Origin: a virus
IMG/VR virus record: IMGVR_UViG_3300037189_010251
Location: 1-45,915 of that record
Direction: 5' to 3' (one strand)
Length of the DNA stretch: 45,915 bases
The notes beneath the pieces are model-generated. The model saw nothing but the letters and a program-made list of their open reading frames with translations. It did no database searches and was not told the DNA's origin. Position numbers and translations under genes: made by a program. Each line of letters starts with the position of its first letter. Positions within the stretch are counted from its first letter, which is position 1. Positions 40,404-45,915 of the stretch are shown here, one piece after another.

Positions 40404-40573
40404 TTTCGACCTGCGCTAGACCAATGATACGTGCCGTAATTGATTGGCTTGTCGGGGTGACGCTTTTTAATGTGTCTTGTAACAGATCCTGTTAAAAGTT
40501 CTTTATTGCAATAAACGCATTGGTTATAAGCCTGAGAAATATTTCGTTTATCCAACTTTGAAGGTTTTGGCAT
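40400..40573 (-). CDS. 57-aa C2H2 zinc finger protein
   Basis: ATG 40573 with TCAGGAGAAAAA upstream, 57 aa, overlapping the polymerase start (ATGA). Contains C19-x2-C22-x11-H34-x4-H39 (CVYCNKELL ... RHIKKRHP), a single classic C2H2 finger, and basic flanks. Rare in bacteria but found in phages as small DNA-binding proteins. Its coupling to the polymerase gene argues for a replication link. Confidence 0.65.
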   Translation of the reverse strand: MPKPSKLDKRNISQAYNQCVYCNKELLTGSVTRHIKKRHPDKPINYGTYHWSSAGRK

Positions 40574-40589
40574 TTTTTCTCCTGAGATG

Positions 40590-40622
40590 TGTAGAAGACA
40601 AAGGAGGCTGCCCCGTAGGACA
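40590..40622 (-). terminator. Terminator hairpin after ssDNA-binding gene
   Basis: On the minus strand an about 13-pair stem (GGGGGCTGTCC with GGGGCAGCCTCC, two G-U) with a TAC loop lies between the 302-aa gene and the zinc finger gene. The T-tract is short (TTGTCTT), so it may reduce polymerase expression relative to the ssDNA-binding protein. Confidence 0.6.
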
Positions 40623-40642
40623 GCCCCCTTCGTTGTTACGTC

Positions 40643-41551
40643 TTAGACGTTGTGTGCTACTGCAAGTTCGATAAGAGTAGCGTGTGTTGAGCGAGGTGGA
40701 ATGGATACTCCAGCCTTAGTCAGCAGGGTCTTGAGACGCACTGGTGATACTGCGCTGTACTTCATGCGCACATCTTCTTCGATGTCGATTGATGCAACTG
40801 TTTCCTCAAACGTTTCTGCAACTGCATAACTATCTTCTTCAATCAACTCGTCTTGTTGAGTGTCGCCGCTTAGACCGTTAACGTAATTTTCAACTTCCTT
40901 GCGGATGTCGCTAAATACCTGAACTAAGTCGTATGGTTCTGGCAAGTCCACTGGAGGCTCATCGCGCAATGGCTTTACGGACAGCGTGGTGGTTACGCCA
41001 GTACCTGATACGGTGAGCTGCCATGGGTAGGCAGTGCAAGTGAAGTTAGGATCCATTTCGCTGTACAAATTGAATGCAGTGAATAGTTCCTTGGCGCGTG
41101 CACCACTCATCTTGAGGATGATGTGCTTACCTTCTTCGTTGAGAACGTTAACTGCAACCTTGTCCGCAGCCTTTACAATACCGTCAACTGGCGGGTACTT
41201 GCTTGATGGTGCAACAAGTTCAAACAGCGGGTCAGTTCCACGGGGTCCCTTGCGACGCTTGCGCTCTCCAGTCTCAGGATCAATCACGATGATTTGATCG
41301 TTGACCGGGAATTCCTTGATACCGTTAGGTAGTTCAAAACCACCCTTGAGACCGTCAAATGCGGCTACTTCACGGTAGATAAACCAACCGTGATCATCGT
41401 TCATTGTGTCCTTGTCTGTAAGGAAACGAACAATTGTGGTGCCCTTGGCTAGTCGCCAAATTGGACGGTATGTTGTTGATTCTGACTTGGCGTAACCGTC
41501 AAGTCCTGCGAGTAATAGATCTTCATCCATTGGTGTGTAATCGATAGGCAT
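40643..41551 (-). CDS. Candidate ssDNA-binding protein (gp32-like)
   Basis: A 302-aa protein with YRPIWRLAKGTTIVRFLTDK and WFIYREVAAFDGLKGG, a beta-rich core and KHIILKMSGARAKELFTAFN; the middle has an acidic stretch (QQDELIEEDSYAV) and the end PVRLKTLLTKAGVSIPPRST is SAP-like and may touch DNA. This recalls phage ssDNA-binding proteins of the T4 gp32 kind with a replaced tail, but no zinc Cys set is seen. Its codon bias resembles that of the capsid gene, which suits an abundant protein. Placed between primase/helicase and polymerase. Confidence 0.6.
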   Translation of the reverse strand: MPIDYTPMDEDLLLAGLDGYAKSESTTYRPIWRLAKGTTIVRFLTDKDTMNDDHGWFIYREVAAFDGLKGGFELPNGIKEFPVNDQIIVIDPETGERKRRKGPRGTDPLFELVAPSSKYPPVDGIVKAADKVAVNVLNEEGKHIILKMSGARAKELFTAFNLYSEMDPNFTCTAYPWQLTVSGTGVTTTLSVKPLRDEPPVDLPEPYDLVQVFSDIRKEVENYVNGLSGDTQQDELIEEDSYAVAETFEETVASIDIEEDVRMKYSAVSPVRLKTLLTKAGVSIPPRSTHATLIELAVAHNV

Positions 41552-41553
41552 GA

Positions 41554-41835
41554 TTATGCTCCATTTTCTGTTTTGTTTTTCATTTGCTGTTGACGTCGTG
41601 CGTCAATGTTGGCAGCCAGAATATCTGCATTCTGGAATACCGTTTCTTGTGCTAGCGCAGAACAACGATCAATTGCTTCATCGCTGGTTTCTTCTGGTAG
41701 TACAGCTATTTGCCATTCTCCTGCAGCCCATTGTGTCTGGCCGTTTACAAGGAATGTGTGTGTCAGTTTGACTGTCAGTCGGTCCCCATCACTTACTGGA
41801 ATGGGTTCGTAAACGTCTTCGTCGTTTTTACTCAT
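41554..41835 (-). CDS. Small acidic protein of the replication arm
   Basis: 93 aa from ATG 41835, which overlaps the upstream stop by 8 bases; longer readings use no clear site. A beta part DRLTVKLTHTFLVNGQTQWA and GEWQIAVLPEETSDEAID, then a helix. No family recognised; it is 2 bases from the ssDNA-binding gene, so they are probably made together. Confidence 0.55.
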   Translation of the reverse strand: MSKNDEDVYEPIPVSDGDRLTVKLTHTFLVNGQTQWAAGEWQIAVLPEETSDEAIDRCSALAQETVFQNADILAANIDARRQQQMKNKTENGA

Positions 41836-42214
41836 TTGAGTCCTCACTCTGTTCTTTGACTTCATTTATCGAAACCCATGCTTTGCGGTCTTTGATAATG
41901 ATTATTTGTTGGGCTAGTTCAGCCTCAAGTTCACCGTTAGTTACTATACGGTTAAATGCTGTCTTGTCCAAAACTTTCTTGGTTACGCGGTTGTAAAGGT
42001 CGATGTCGTTAGCTTTAAGAGCTGCCAAATCAACATCAGACGTTTCACTCCTGACAACTTTTGCTTTAAAAACGCGATTATCTGCTCTAAATTCGACTTG
42101 ATCAAAAAGAGTTGAGACATAGCGTTGAATATCTTCGATTTCATGTTCAATTTCTGCTTTCTGTGCTTTGAGTTGCAGTAACCGATAAAGGTCTTTCTCG
42201 ATTTCTGGTTCCAT
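41828..42214 (-). CDS. Coiled-coil protein of the replication arm
   Basis: A 128-aa protein: coiled coil EIEKDLYRLLQLKAQKAEIE, HEIEDIQRYVSTL, then VFKAKVVRSETSDVDLAALK and TKKVLDKTAFNRIV. Such helix plus small beta proteins are common in phage recombination and replication loci. GAGGAAC precedes the ATG by a few bases. Function unknown. Confidence 0.55.
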   Translation of the reverse strand: MEPEIEKDLYRLLQLKAQKAEIEHEIEDIQRYVSTLFDQVEFRADNRVFKAKVVRSETSDVDLAALKANDIDLYNRVTKKVLDKTAFNRIVTNGELEAELAQQIIIIKDRKAWVSINEVKEQSEDSNE

Positions 42215-42222
42215 TGTTCCTC

Positions 42223-43053
42223 TTAACTTGTTGCGTGTTTTTTGTACGGACTGTTCAGTATTGTGTTGTTGATACTGGTTATCCGGTGTTGAGGTGATAC
42301 ATCACCTGGGTCGTTTGCACCAACTGTAGACCATTGGTGTGACAGAACTGGTGCTATGTCGTGTAGCTGGAATGTCGCTCTTTCTGACGCTCCCCATCCC
42401 GCTTCGTCATCGTCAAATGCTGCTATGACCAGTTTTGGTGCTAAGTCAGCAATGAGTTGGACTTGCGGTGAGTGCAGGCCTGAACCAAAGCAACCGAGTA
42501 CGGTCCAATGGTCTGGTATGCCTGCTTGCTCTAATGCCATTACATCTCCGGCACCTTCGACAAGTACGACTACTTGCGAGGGCTTGTAAGCCCCGTAGAA
42601 GGTTGCAGAGGTTCTTACCCCTGCTGGATACATGTATTTGGCTTTCTGTCCTTCATGGCGTGTTACTACGCCTAGAAGTCGACCTAGTGAGTCGCGCATT
42701 GGATAGGTTGGCATGCCATTTTCATAGCTTGTACCGCACCGATGCTTATTGGCTGTTTCTTCTCCAAAACGCGTAGCCCAGTATTCACTTGGGCCGTGCG
42801 CGTCAAATAGATCTAGCCATGATTCTGGGTATGTTCGGGGTTCTACTTCCCCTGCCAGAATTTTGATGATTTCTTCAACGCTTGGTACATGTCCTTCGAC
42901 TGTTCCGTTTGCTTTGCATGCGTGGCAATACCACACACCTTTGCCTACGTTGAGTGATGCTGATGCATTGCTATCGTCATGCACTGGACAACAAAAGGCT
43001 CTTTCTGTGCCTCGTCCGTGTGATAGCGCTTCATCTAGTGTTATCTTTTTCAC
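42223..43053 (-). CDS. DnaG-like primase
   Basis: A 276-aa primase with an N-terminal CHC2-type zinc finger (C22, H25, C43, C46 in FCCPVHDDSN and WYCHACKANG) and a TOPRIM domain with E166 (VVLVEGAGD) and D214-D216 (AAFDDDEAGW). Length is short, because the helicase-binding tail is missing. It synthesises primers for the phage polymerase and lies 2 bases downstream of the helicase. Confidence 0.9.
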   Translation of the reverse strand: MKKITLDEALSHGRGTERAFCCPVHDDSNASASLNVGKGVWYCHACKANGTVEGHVPSVEEIIKILAGEVEPRTYPESWLDLFDAHGPSEYWATRFGEETANKHRCGTSYENGMPTYPMRDSLGRLLGVVTRHEGQKAKYMYPAGVRTSATFYGAYKPSQVVVLVEGAGDVMALEQAGIPDHWTVLGCFGSGLHSPQVQLIADLAPKLVIAAFDDDEAGWGASERATFQLHDIAPVLSHQWSTVGANDPGDVSPQHRITSINNTILNSPYKKHATS

Positions 43054-43055
43054 GG

Positions 43056-44354
43056 TTATCCTAACTGCGACGCATCGCTTTCATCGTCTTCTACTTTCAT
43101 TTCCGTGGCTCTGCTGATACTTAAATCACCTAGCAAACCGCGTCCTGGCTCAAATTGGGTAAACCATTTTGCTCCAGACTCACCGTGGCGGTATTTCGTC
43201 AATGAGTTGACTAGTACACGCTTTGAGTGTTGCTTGAGAGTGATTACTGCATCAGCATCCTGACCTAACGCATCAGATTGTGCAAGATGCTCGGTTCCTG
43301 GACTTCTATCAGAGTTACCGCCTGCACGGTTGATTTGTGCAGCGGCAATGATTGGTACGTTTCGGCTGAGTGCTACTTCTTTAACTTGGTTAGAGATGGT
43401 AGCCATTGCACGCCAGTCTTCGATTGCTCGTGATCCTGACGTTGTGTGCATTAATCCGATGTAGTCAATAATTACTAGTGTTTTTTCGTTTGCGATGGCT
43501 GATAGTACTGATGCATCACATCTTCCCTTTGTGGGGTCGTAAACACTAATTGTTCCTGAGTCTTGCGCCCATTCTTCGAGCATTTCCGAGCGTCTATCTA
43601 AATCTAGATTTGCCCATGGCTCTCGCCATTGTTTTAGTGCTACTCGGTGTATGCGGTCTAAGACTGACTTGGCTGGCATTTCAAGGCTAAAGAACGCTAC
43701 GTCCCATCCGCCTTCTGCGGCTGATACGGCATGTTGTATTAATCGCCATGATTTACCAATACCTAGTCTGGCTGCAATTATCCACATGTCACCTGAGGCT
43801 ATTCCGCCGGTGGTTGAATGTAGCATTCCTTGCGGTACAGGACACATTTCTAATTCGCCTATGTCTTCAAGCAGCGTAAGATCTGTGGCATCTACGCCCA
43901 TTCCTACTGCTGGTTGAATTCGAGATAATCCGTCTTGAAGGATACCAATTGCTTCATCGTTTGCATCTTCTGCTAGCGATGCTGAAGCTCTAGACATTGT
44001 TTGCCTAAGTACACGGTTAGTGTGTGCTTCAGATAGTACAGATGCCGCCCAAACTGGGTTTGCTTCGGCAATGTATGGAAACTGTGGGTATTTTTCTTTC
44101 AAGATGTGGATTGGCGGAGCACCATGCGATACCTCTTGGTATTTCATGCAAAACTCATGAATTGGCTTATGGCCAATTATTTGTTCTGATCTAACCCCAT
44201 AAATGCCTGGAATGTAGATTCCTGTATCTATTAGGGCTGAGATGAATTGTGCTTCTGGTGAATGGTCTGCTGATGAGCCATAATTTATCTGAGTGCTTCG
44301 GTCATTTACTAGATGAGCATAGGCATCCTTTTCTACTTTGTTGAATCTGCCCAC
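43056..44354 (-). CDS. DnaB-like replicative helicase
   Basis: 432 aa from GTG 44354 (GGAG eight bases upstream); a TTG start 45 bases earlier is weaker and lies next to the leader hairpin. N-terminal domain at 1-155, RecA-like ATPase core with Walker A around K201 (IAARLGIGKSW) and Walker B D297 (TLVIIDYIGLM); VPIIAAAQINRAGG is the DnaB motif III/4 region and SDALGQDADAVITL the R-finger part. First gene of the leftward operon, driven by the promoter at 44501 with the hairpin at 44386-44439 between. Confidence 0.9.
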   Translation of the reverse strand: MGRFNKVEKDAYAHLVNDRSTQINYGSSADHSPEAQFISALIDTGIYIPGIYGVRSEQIIGHKPIHEFCMKYQEVSHGAPPIHILKEKYPQFPYIAEANPVWAASVLSEAHTNRVLRQTMSRASASLAEDANDEAIGILQDGLSRIQPAVGMGVDATDLTLLEDIGELEMCPVPQGMLHSTTGGIASGDMWIIAARLGIGKSWRLIQHAVSAAEGGWDVAFFSLEMPAKSVLDRIHRVALKQWREPWANLDLDRRSEMLEEWAQDSGTISVYDPTKGRCDASVLSAIANEKTLVIIDYIGLMHTTSGSRAIEDWRAMATISNQVKEVALSRNVPIIAAAQINRAGGNSDRSPGTEHLAQSDALGQDADAVITLKQHSKRVLVNSLTKYRHGESGAKWFTQFEPGRGLLGDLSISRATEMKVEDDESDASQLG

Positions 44355-44385
44355 TAAAGGGTCTCCATTTCTGTGTGTGTAACGC

Positions 44386-44439
44386 CAAAAAGCTCTCAAG
44401 CGTTAGAGTCGGATTACCGATACTAGTACCTGAGAGCTT
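44386..44439 (-). terminator. Leader terminator-like hairpin before helicase
   Basis: AAGCTCTCA (44390-44398) and TGAGAGCTT (44431-44439) form a 9-bp inverted repeat with a smaller TCGG/CCGA stem inside. On the minus strand the second arm is followed by TTTTTGG, as in an intrinsic terminator. It stands between the promoter at 44501 and the helicase gene, so it would control entry into the replication operon. Confidence 0.6.
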
Positions 44440-44500
44440 ATTTAGGGAAGTCTTTTACTGACTGTAAGAAGGCATACTGCCCCCTCCCCTTGTGAGAGCA

Positions 44501-44530
44501 ATTATAGCAGATAAAAGTTAACAGAAACAC
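44501..44530 (-). promoter_or_regulatory. Leftward promoter of the replication operon
   Basis: Minus strand TGC-TATAAT (-10 at 44506-44501), the same extended -10 as the promoters at 26272 and 29018. The -35 region (about 44525-44530) is poor, which an extended -10 can offset. Confidence 0.65.
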
Positions 44531-44559
44531 CACATAAGAACTGAACACAAGGCATATTA

Positions 44560-44577
44560 GATAACAATTTCGTTATC
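44560..44577. promoter_or_regulatory. Inverted repeat in divergent control region
   Basis: GATAAC (44560-44565) and GTTATC (44572-44577), 6-base spacer. Upstream of the leftward promoter; candidate operator. Region 44531-44910 has no supported gene. Confidence 0.4.
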
Positions 44578-44611
44578 AAAAGCAAAACACTGTGTTTACT
44601 GACCCCCAATG

Positions 44612-44641
44612 GTTTTGCAATTAGGTGACGTGTGATAAAAT
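44612..44641 (+). promoter_or_regulatory. Weak rightward promoter candidate
   Basis: TTGCAA (44615-44620) and TAAAAT (44636-44641) with a 15-base spacer, shorter than optimal. It would give a long leader before the M23 peptidase gene. Confidence 0.25.
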
Positions 44642-44698
44642 AAAGCGTCTAGCTGCTTGCTGATAGACAAACCTCAACAAATAACAATTCAGCAGATC

Positions 44699-44765
44699 AA
44701 GAGTTAATCTTAATCAACTGAAAGCGCGACAGCAAAGACGAGGAATTGCTGGCTAAGAGTTAATC
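44699..44765. repeat. Direct repeats AAGAGTTAATC
   Basis: An 11-mer occurs at 44699-44709 and at 44755-44765, 56 bases apart. They lie in the noncoding divergent region. Could be origin or regulatory sites. Confidence 0.45.
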
Positions 44766-44832
44766 AAAGCCTTGCAGGCAGCGGGAGACGTATATTTAGC
44801 AGGAAAATACAAGAATTCCGTTATATCTTTAT

Positions 44833-44899
44833 ATACAGATATACAGATATTCATATTCAGTTATATCTGTATTATGTATATATAGATATATACAGATAT
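44833..44899. repeat. Four-copy ATACAGATAT repeat cluster
   Basis: Direct copies at 44833-44842, 44841-44850 and 44890-44899, and an inverted copy (ATATCTGTAT) at 44863-44872, in a very AT-rich 100-base stretch. The last copy touches the ribosome site (AGGAG) of the peptidase gene. Fits a regulator-binding or melting (origin) element. Confidence 0.6.
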
Positions 44900-44910
44900 A
44901 GGAGATATTC

Positions 44911-45357
44911 ATGGCTTGGCCACTTAAGAAAACACGTAAGGTCACATGTCCCTACGGGACTAAAGGTACTCAGTGGATGTCAGGTTGGCACCAAGGAGTA
45001 GATATTGGTGCTCCAGTTGGTGATCCAGTTTTTGCTGCAGCTGATGGAGTAGTTATCGGTGTAGGTATCTGGGGCAAGAGCTTTGGTAAATACTCACCGG
45101 TTATCAAGCATGGAAAGCATTACACAATTTATGCACATGTTGCTAAGTCTCTTGTTAAAGAAGGTGACAAAGTAAAGCTTGGTCAGCACATTGCTGATGT
45201 TGGCATTGAAGGTAACAGCGGTGGTCCGCATCTTCATTTTGAAACCCAGTACAGCCCTAACTGGACTGTTGGTGGTTCGCATGATCCTAAATGGCTTCTT
45301 GCTTACAAGGGTCGTCATCCACTAAAGCGTCTTATTGCTGCAGTCAAGAGTAAGTAA
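44911..45357 (+). CDS. M23 family peptidase (endolysin candidate)
   Basis: A 148-aa zinc metallopeptidase of the LytM type: WHQGVDIGAPVGDPVFAAAD (H27, D31), YTIYAHVAKS (H76), GGPHLHFETQYS (H107, H109). All zinc and catalytic residues are present. It would cut peptidoglycan crossbridges. No signal peptide, so it needs a membrane partner such as a holin; the 33-aa peptide next to it may help. TATAGGAG precedes the ATG. Confidence 0.9.
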   Translation: MAWPLKKTRKVTCPYGTKGTQWMSGWHQGVDIGAPVGDPVFAAADGVVIGVGIWGKSFGKYSPVIKHGKHYTIYAHVAKSLVKEGDKVKLGQHIADVGIEGNSGGPHLHFETQYSPNWTVGGSHDPKWLLAYKGRHPLKRLIAAVKSK

Positions 45358-45458
45358 TGAAAGTCATTGCTTGGATAGCTGTTGCATGGGCCGCAGTGTC
45401 TTTGTTTTTGTTGTTAGATACGTTGTACTGGATGAAAACTGGCCATAACTTTTGGTAA
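45357..45458 (+). CDS. 33-aa membrane peptide next to endolysin
   Basis: Starts at ATG 45357 (TAATG overlap with the peptidase stop), 33 residues beginning MKVIAWIAVAWAAVSLFLLL, then LDTLYWMKTGHNFW. One transmembrane helix. Coupling to the endolysin gene suggests a lysis-related role (holin-like or pinholin-like), but it is short for a holin and not proven. Confidence 0.55.
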   Translation: MKVIAWIAVAWAAVSLFLLLDTLYWMKTGHNFW

Positions 45459-45507
45459 TGTTTTCTTAGTGTGGGTTGCCTAGGATAAGCCTTCACTAAC
45501 CTGCAAG

Positions 45508-45558
45508 ACCCCTGTTGCGGTGCTCGATTTTAAACCTTTGAGCCCGGACAGGGGTTTT
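45508..45558 (+). terminator. Terminator after lysis genes
   Basis: ACCCCTGT (45508-45515) pairs with ACAGGGGT (45548-45555), followed by TTTG; an internal GCTC/GAGC stem (45522-45525 with 45540-45543) stacks inside. Ends the peptidase transcript. Confidence 0.7.
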
Positions 45559-45564
45559 GTGCTT

Positions 45565-45598
45565 TTAGTAGCGTAGACCCTGTGAAATTAGTAGCGTA
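45565..45598. repeat. Direct repeats TTAGTAGCGTA
   Basis: Two copies at 45565-45575 and 45588-45598, 23 bases apart (about two helical turns), just upstream of the -35 at 45601. Candidate activator sites. Confidence 0.5.
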
Positions 45599-45600
45599 AC

Positions 45601-45628
45601 TTGGAAAGTAACAAGTAAGTGTTACTAT
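45601..45628 (+). promoter_or_regulatory. Rightward promoter of the mini-tmRNA region
   Basis: TTGGAA (45601-45606), 16-base spacer, TGT-TACTAT (-10 at 45623-45628). An inverted repeat AGTAAC/GTTACT (45607-45612 and 45621-45626) overlaps the spacer and -10, like an operator. Confidence 0.55.
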
Positions 45629-45640
45629 TGAAGCATAAAC

Positions 45641-45675
45641 ACCCAGTCCTCTGTTAATTCATGGCTGGGTTTTGT
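45641..45675 (+). terminator. Leader terminator after promoter 45601
   Basis: ACCCAGTC (45641-45648) pairs with GGCTGGGT (45663-45670; one G-U), loop 14, followed by TTTGTTAT. It lies close to the start expected from the promoter, so only a short leader RNA would be made unless read through. Confidence 0.55.
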
Positions 45676-45732
45676 TATATTTATTGCGTTGAAATGTAAC
45701 AAACGTAACTTAAATGTTGCAATGTAATGCAA

Positions 45733-45812
45733 GGGGCAGGAAGGTTTCGACTAGACATTAAGACCCCAAGAGGGTATTGTTTAGGACCAGAGTTCAATTC
45801 TCTGCTGCTCCA
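45733..45812 (+). ncRNA. Miniature tmRNA-like RNA (tRNA-like domain only)
   Basis: Acceptor arm GGGGCAG (45733-45739) pairs with CTGCTCC (45805-45811), with G-U at the third pair, the alanine identity element of tmRNA. A D-loop-like GGTTTCGACT follows without a D stem, as in tmRNA. CTAGACA (45751-45757) pairs with TGTTTAG (45778-45784), like the P2 helix, closed by an ACCC/GGGT hairpin (45763-45766 with 45772-45775). GGAC then leads to a T arm CAGAG-TTCAATT-CTCTG (45788-45804) and a discriminator A (45812). The ends closely resemble actinobacterial tmRNA, but the roughly 280-base messenger and pseudoknot part is missing. CCA is not fully encoded. Could be a decoy of SmpB/AlaRS or a degenerate tmRNA; a normal tRNA does not fit. 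Confidence 0.75.
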
Positions 45813-45840
45813 CAAGGGGCCACGACCGTAAGGAACACAC

Positions 45841-45915
45841 ATGTCAGAAGAAAAATATGCCTATGAAGTCATTGAGTACGTAAGTATTGATGAACTAAAT
45901 GACGAAAATAGAGAA
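45841..45915 (+). CDS. Small acidic protein, 5' part (partial)
   Basis: Starts at ATG 45841 with GTAAGGAACACAC upstream; 25 residues visible, SEEKYAYEVIEYVSIDELND and on, running off the window. Too short for assignment. It follows the tmRNA-like gene by 28 bases. Confidence 0.6.
   Translation, partial: MSEEKYAYEVIEYVSIDELNDENRE

Noticed and set aside
44355-44399. TTG start for the helicase at 44399
   Set aside because: It would start in the hairpin arm with no ribosome site; GTG 44354 has GGAG at good spacing.
44833-44899. CRISPR array
   Set aside because: The repeats are 10 bases, partly inverted and overlapping, without regular spacers.
45733-45812. An ordinary tRNA, for example with anticodon AAG
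   Set aside because: The loop CCAAGAG lacks the usual T before the anticodon, the stem has a mismatch, there is no D stem, and the pairing CTAGACA/TGTTTAG fits tmRNA P2 better.
45733-45812. Integration attachment site made of a tmRNA end
   Set aside because: An attachment core would hold one end of the host gene only; here both the 5' and 3' arms are present and pair with each other, and no integrase is seen.

Overview
The window is most of the genome of a tailed, siphovirus-type bacteriophage of an actinobacterium. A WhiB-family regulator, an actinophage-style pair of tail assembly chaperones joined by a -1 frameshift, and a tRNA-like RNA that closely resembles the ends of actinobacterial tmRNA point to this host phylum. 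The DNA is moderately AT-rich, which would fit a low-GC actinobacterium such as a freshwater lineage; this is inference. No integrase, excisionase or CI-type repressor cassette was seen, so a lytic lifestyle is more likely. Terminase large subunit, portal and maturation protease are absent and presumably lie just outside the window: it opens on the tail end of a gene and closes inside another.

Layout. 1-22971 (+): head and tail module in canonical order. It runs major capsid protein, Fn3 protein, head-tail connectors, tail terminator, major tail protein with an Fn3-like domain, an internal terminator, two tail assembly chaperones with a CCCTTTC slippery site, a 1701-aa tape measure, large minor tail proteins carrying repeated carbohydrate-binding-like modules, and tail fibre/adhesin genes. 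A strong bidirectional terminator (22986-23037) closes this arm.

23198-44354 (mostly -): leftward early/replication arm. From its promoter end (right to left) it holds DnaB-like helicase, DnaG-like primase, two small proteins, a candidate ssDNA-binding protein, a 57-aa C2H2 finger, a shortened DnaE-type polymerase, a Cas4-like nuclease, small proteins, a DUF3846-like protein, a RuvC-like resolvase, WhiB, an HTH protein and an adhesin-like protein. Next come a rightward three-gene island with a metallophosphoesterase (32183-33784), an HNH nuclease, a DUF932 protein, a string of small Cys-rich and membrane proteins, an HTH regulator, and finally three unknown genes (23198-25388), one encoding a large membrane protein with codon use like the capsid gene.

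44355-45915: a 0.5-kb divergent control region with repeats. It is followed rightward by an M23 peptidase (endolysin candidate), a 33-aa membrane peptide, a terminator, a promoter-plus-hairpin leader, and an 80-nt RNA gene that looks like a tmRNA reduced to its tRNA-like domain with no tag-coding region.

The two most notable signals are this miniature tmRNA-like RNA (45733-45812) and a recurring design in which an extended -10 promoter is followed within about 15-100 nt by a terminator-like hairpin before the first gene (26272, 29018, 44501, 45601). The latter suggests attenuation or antitermination control.
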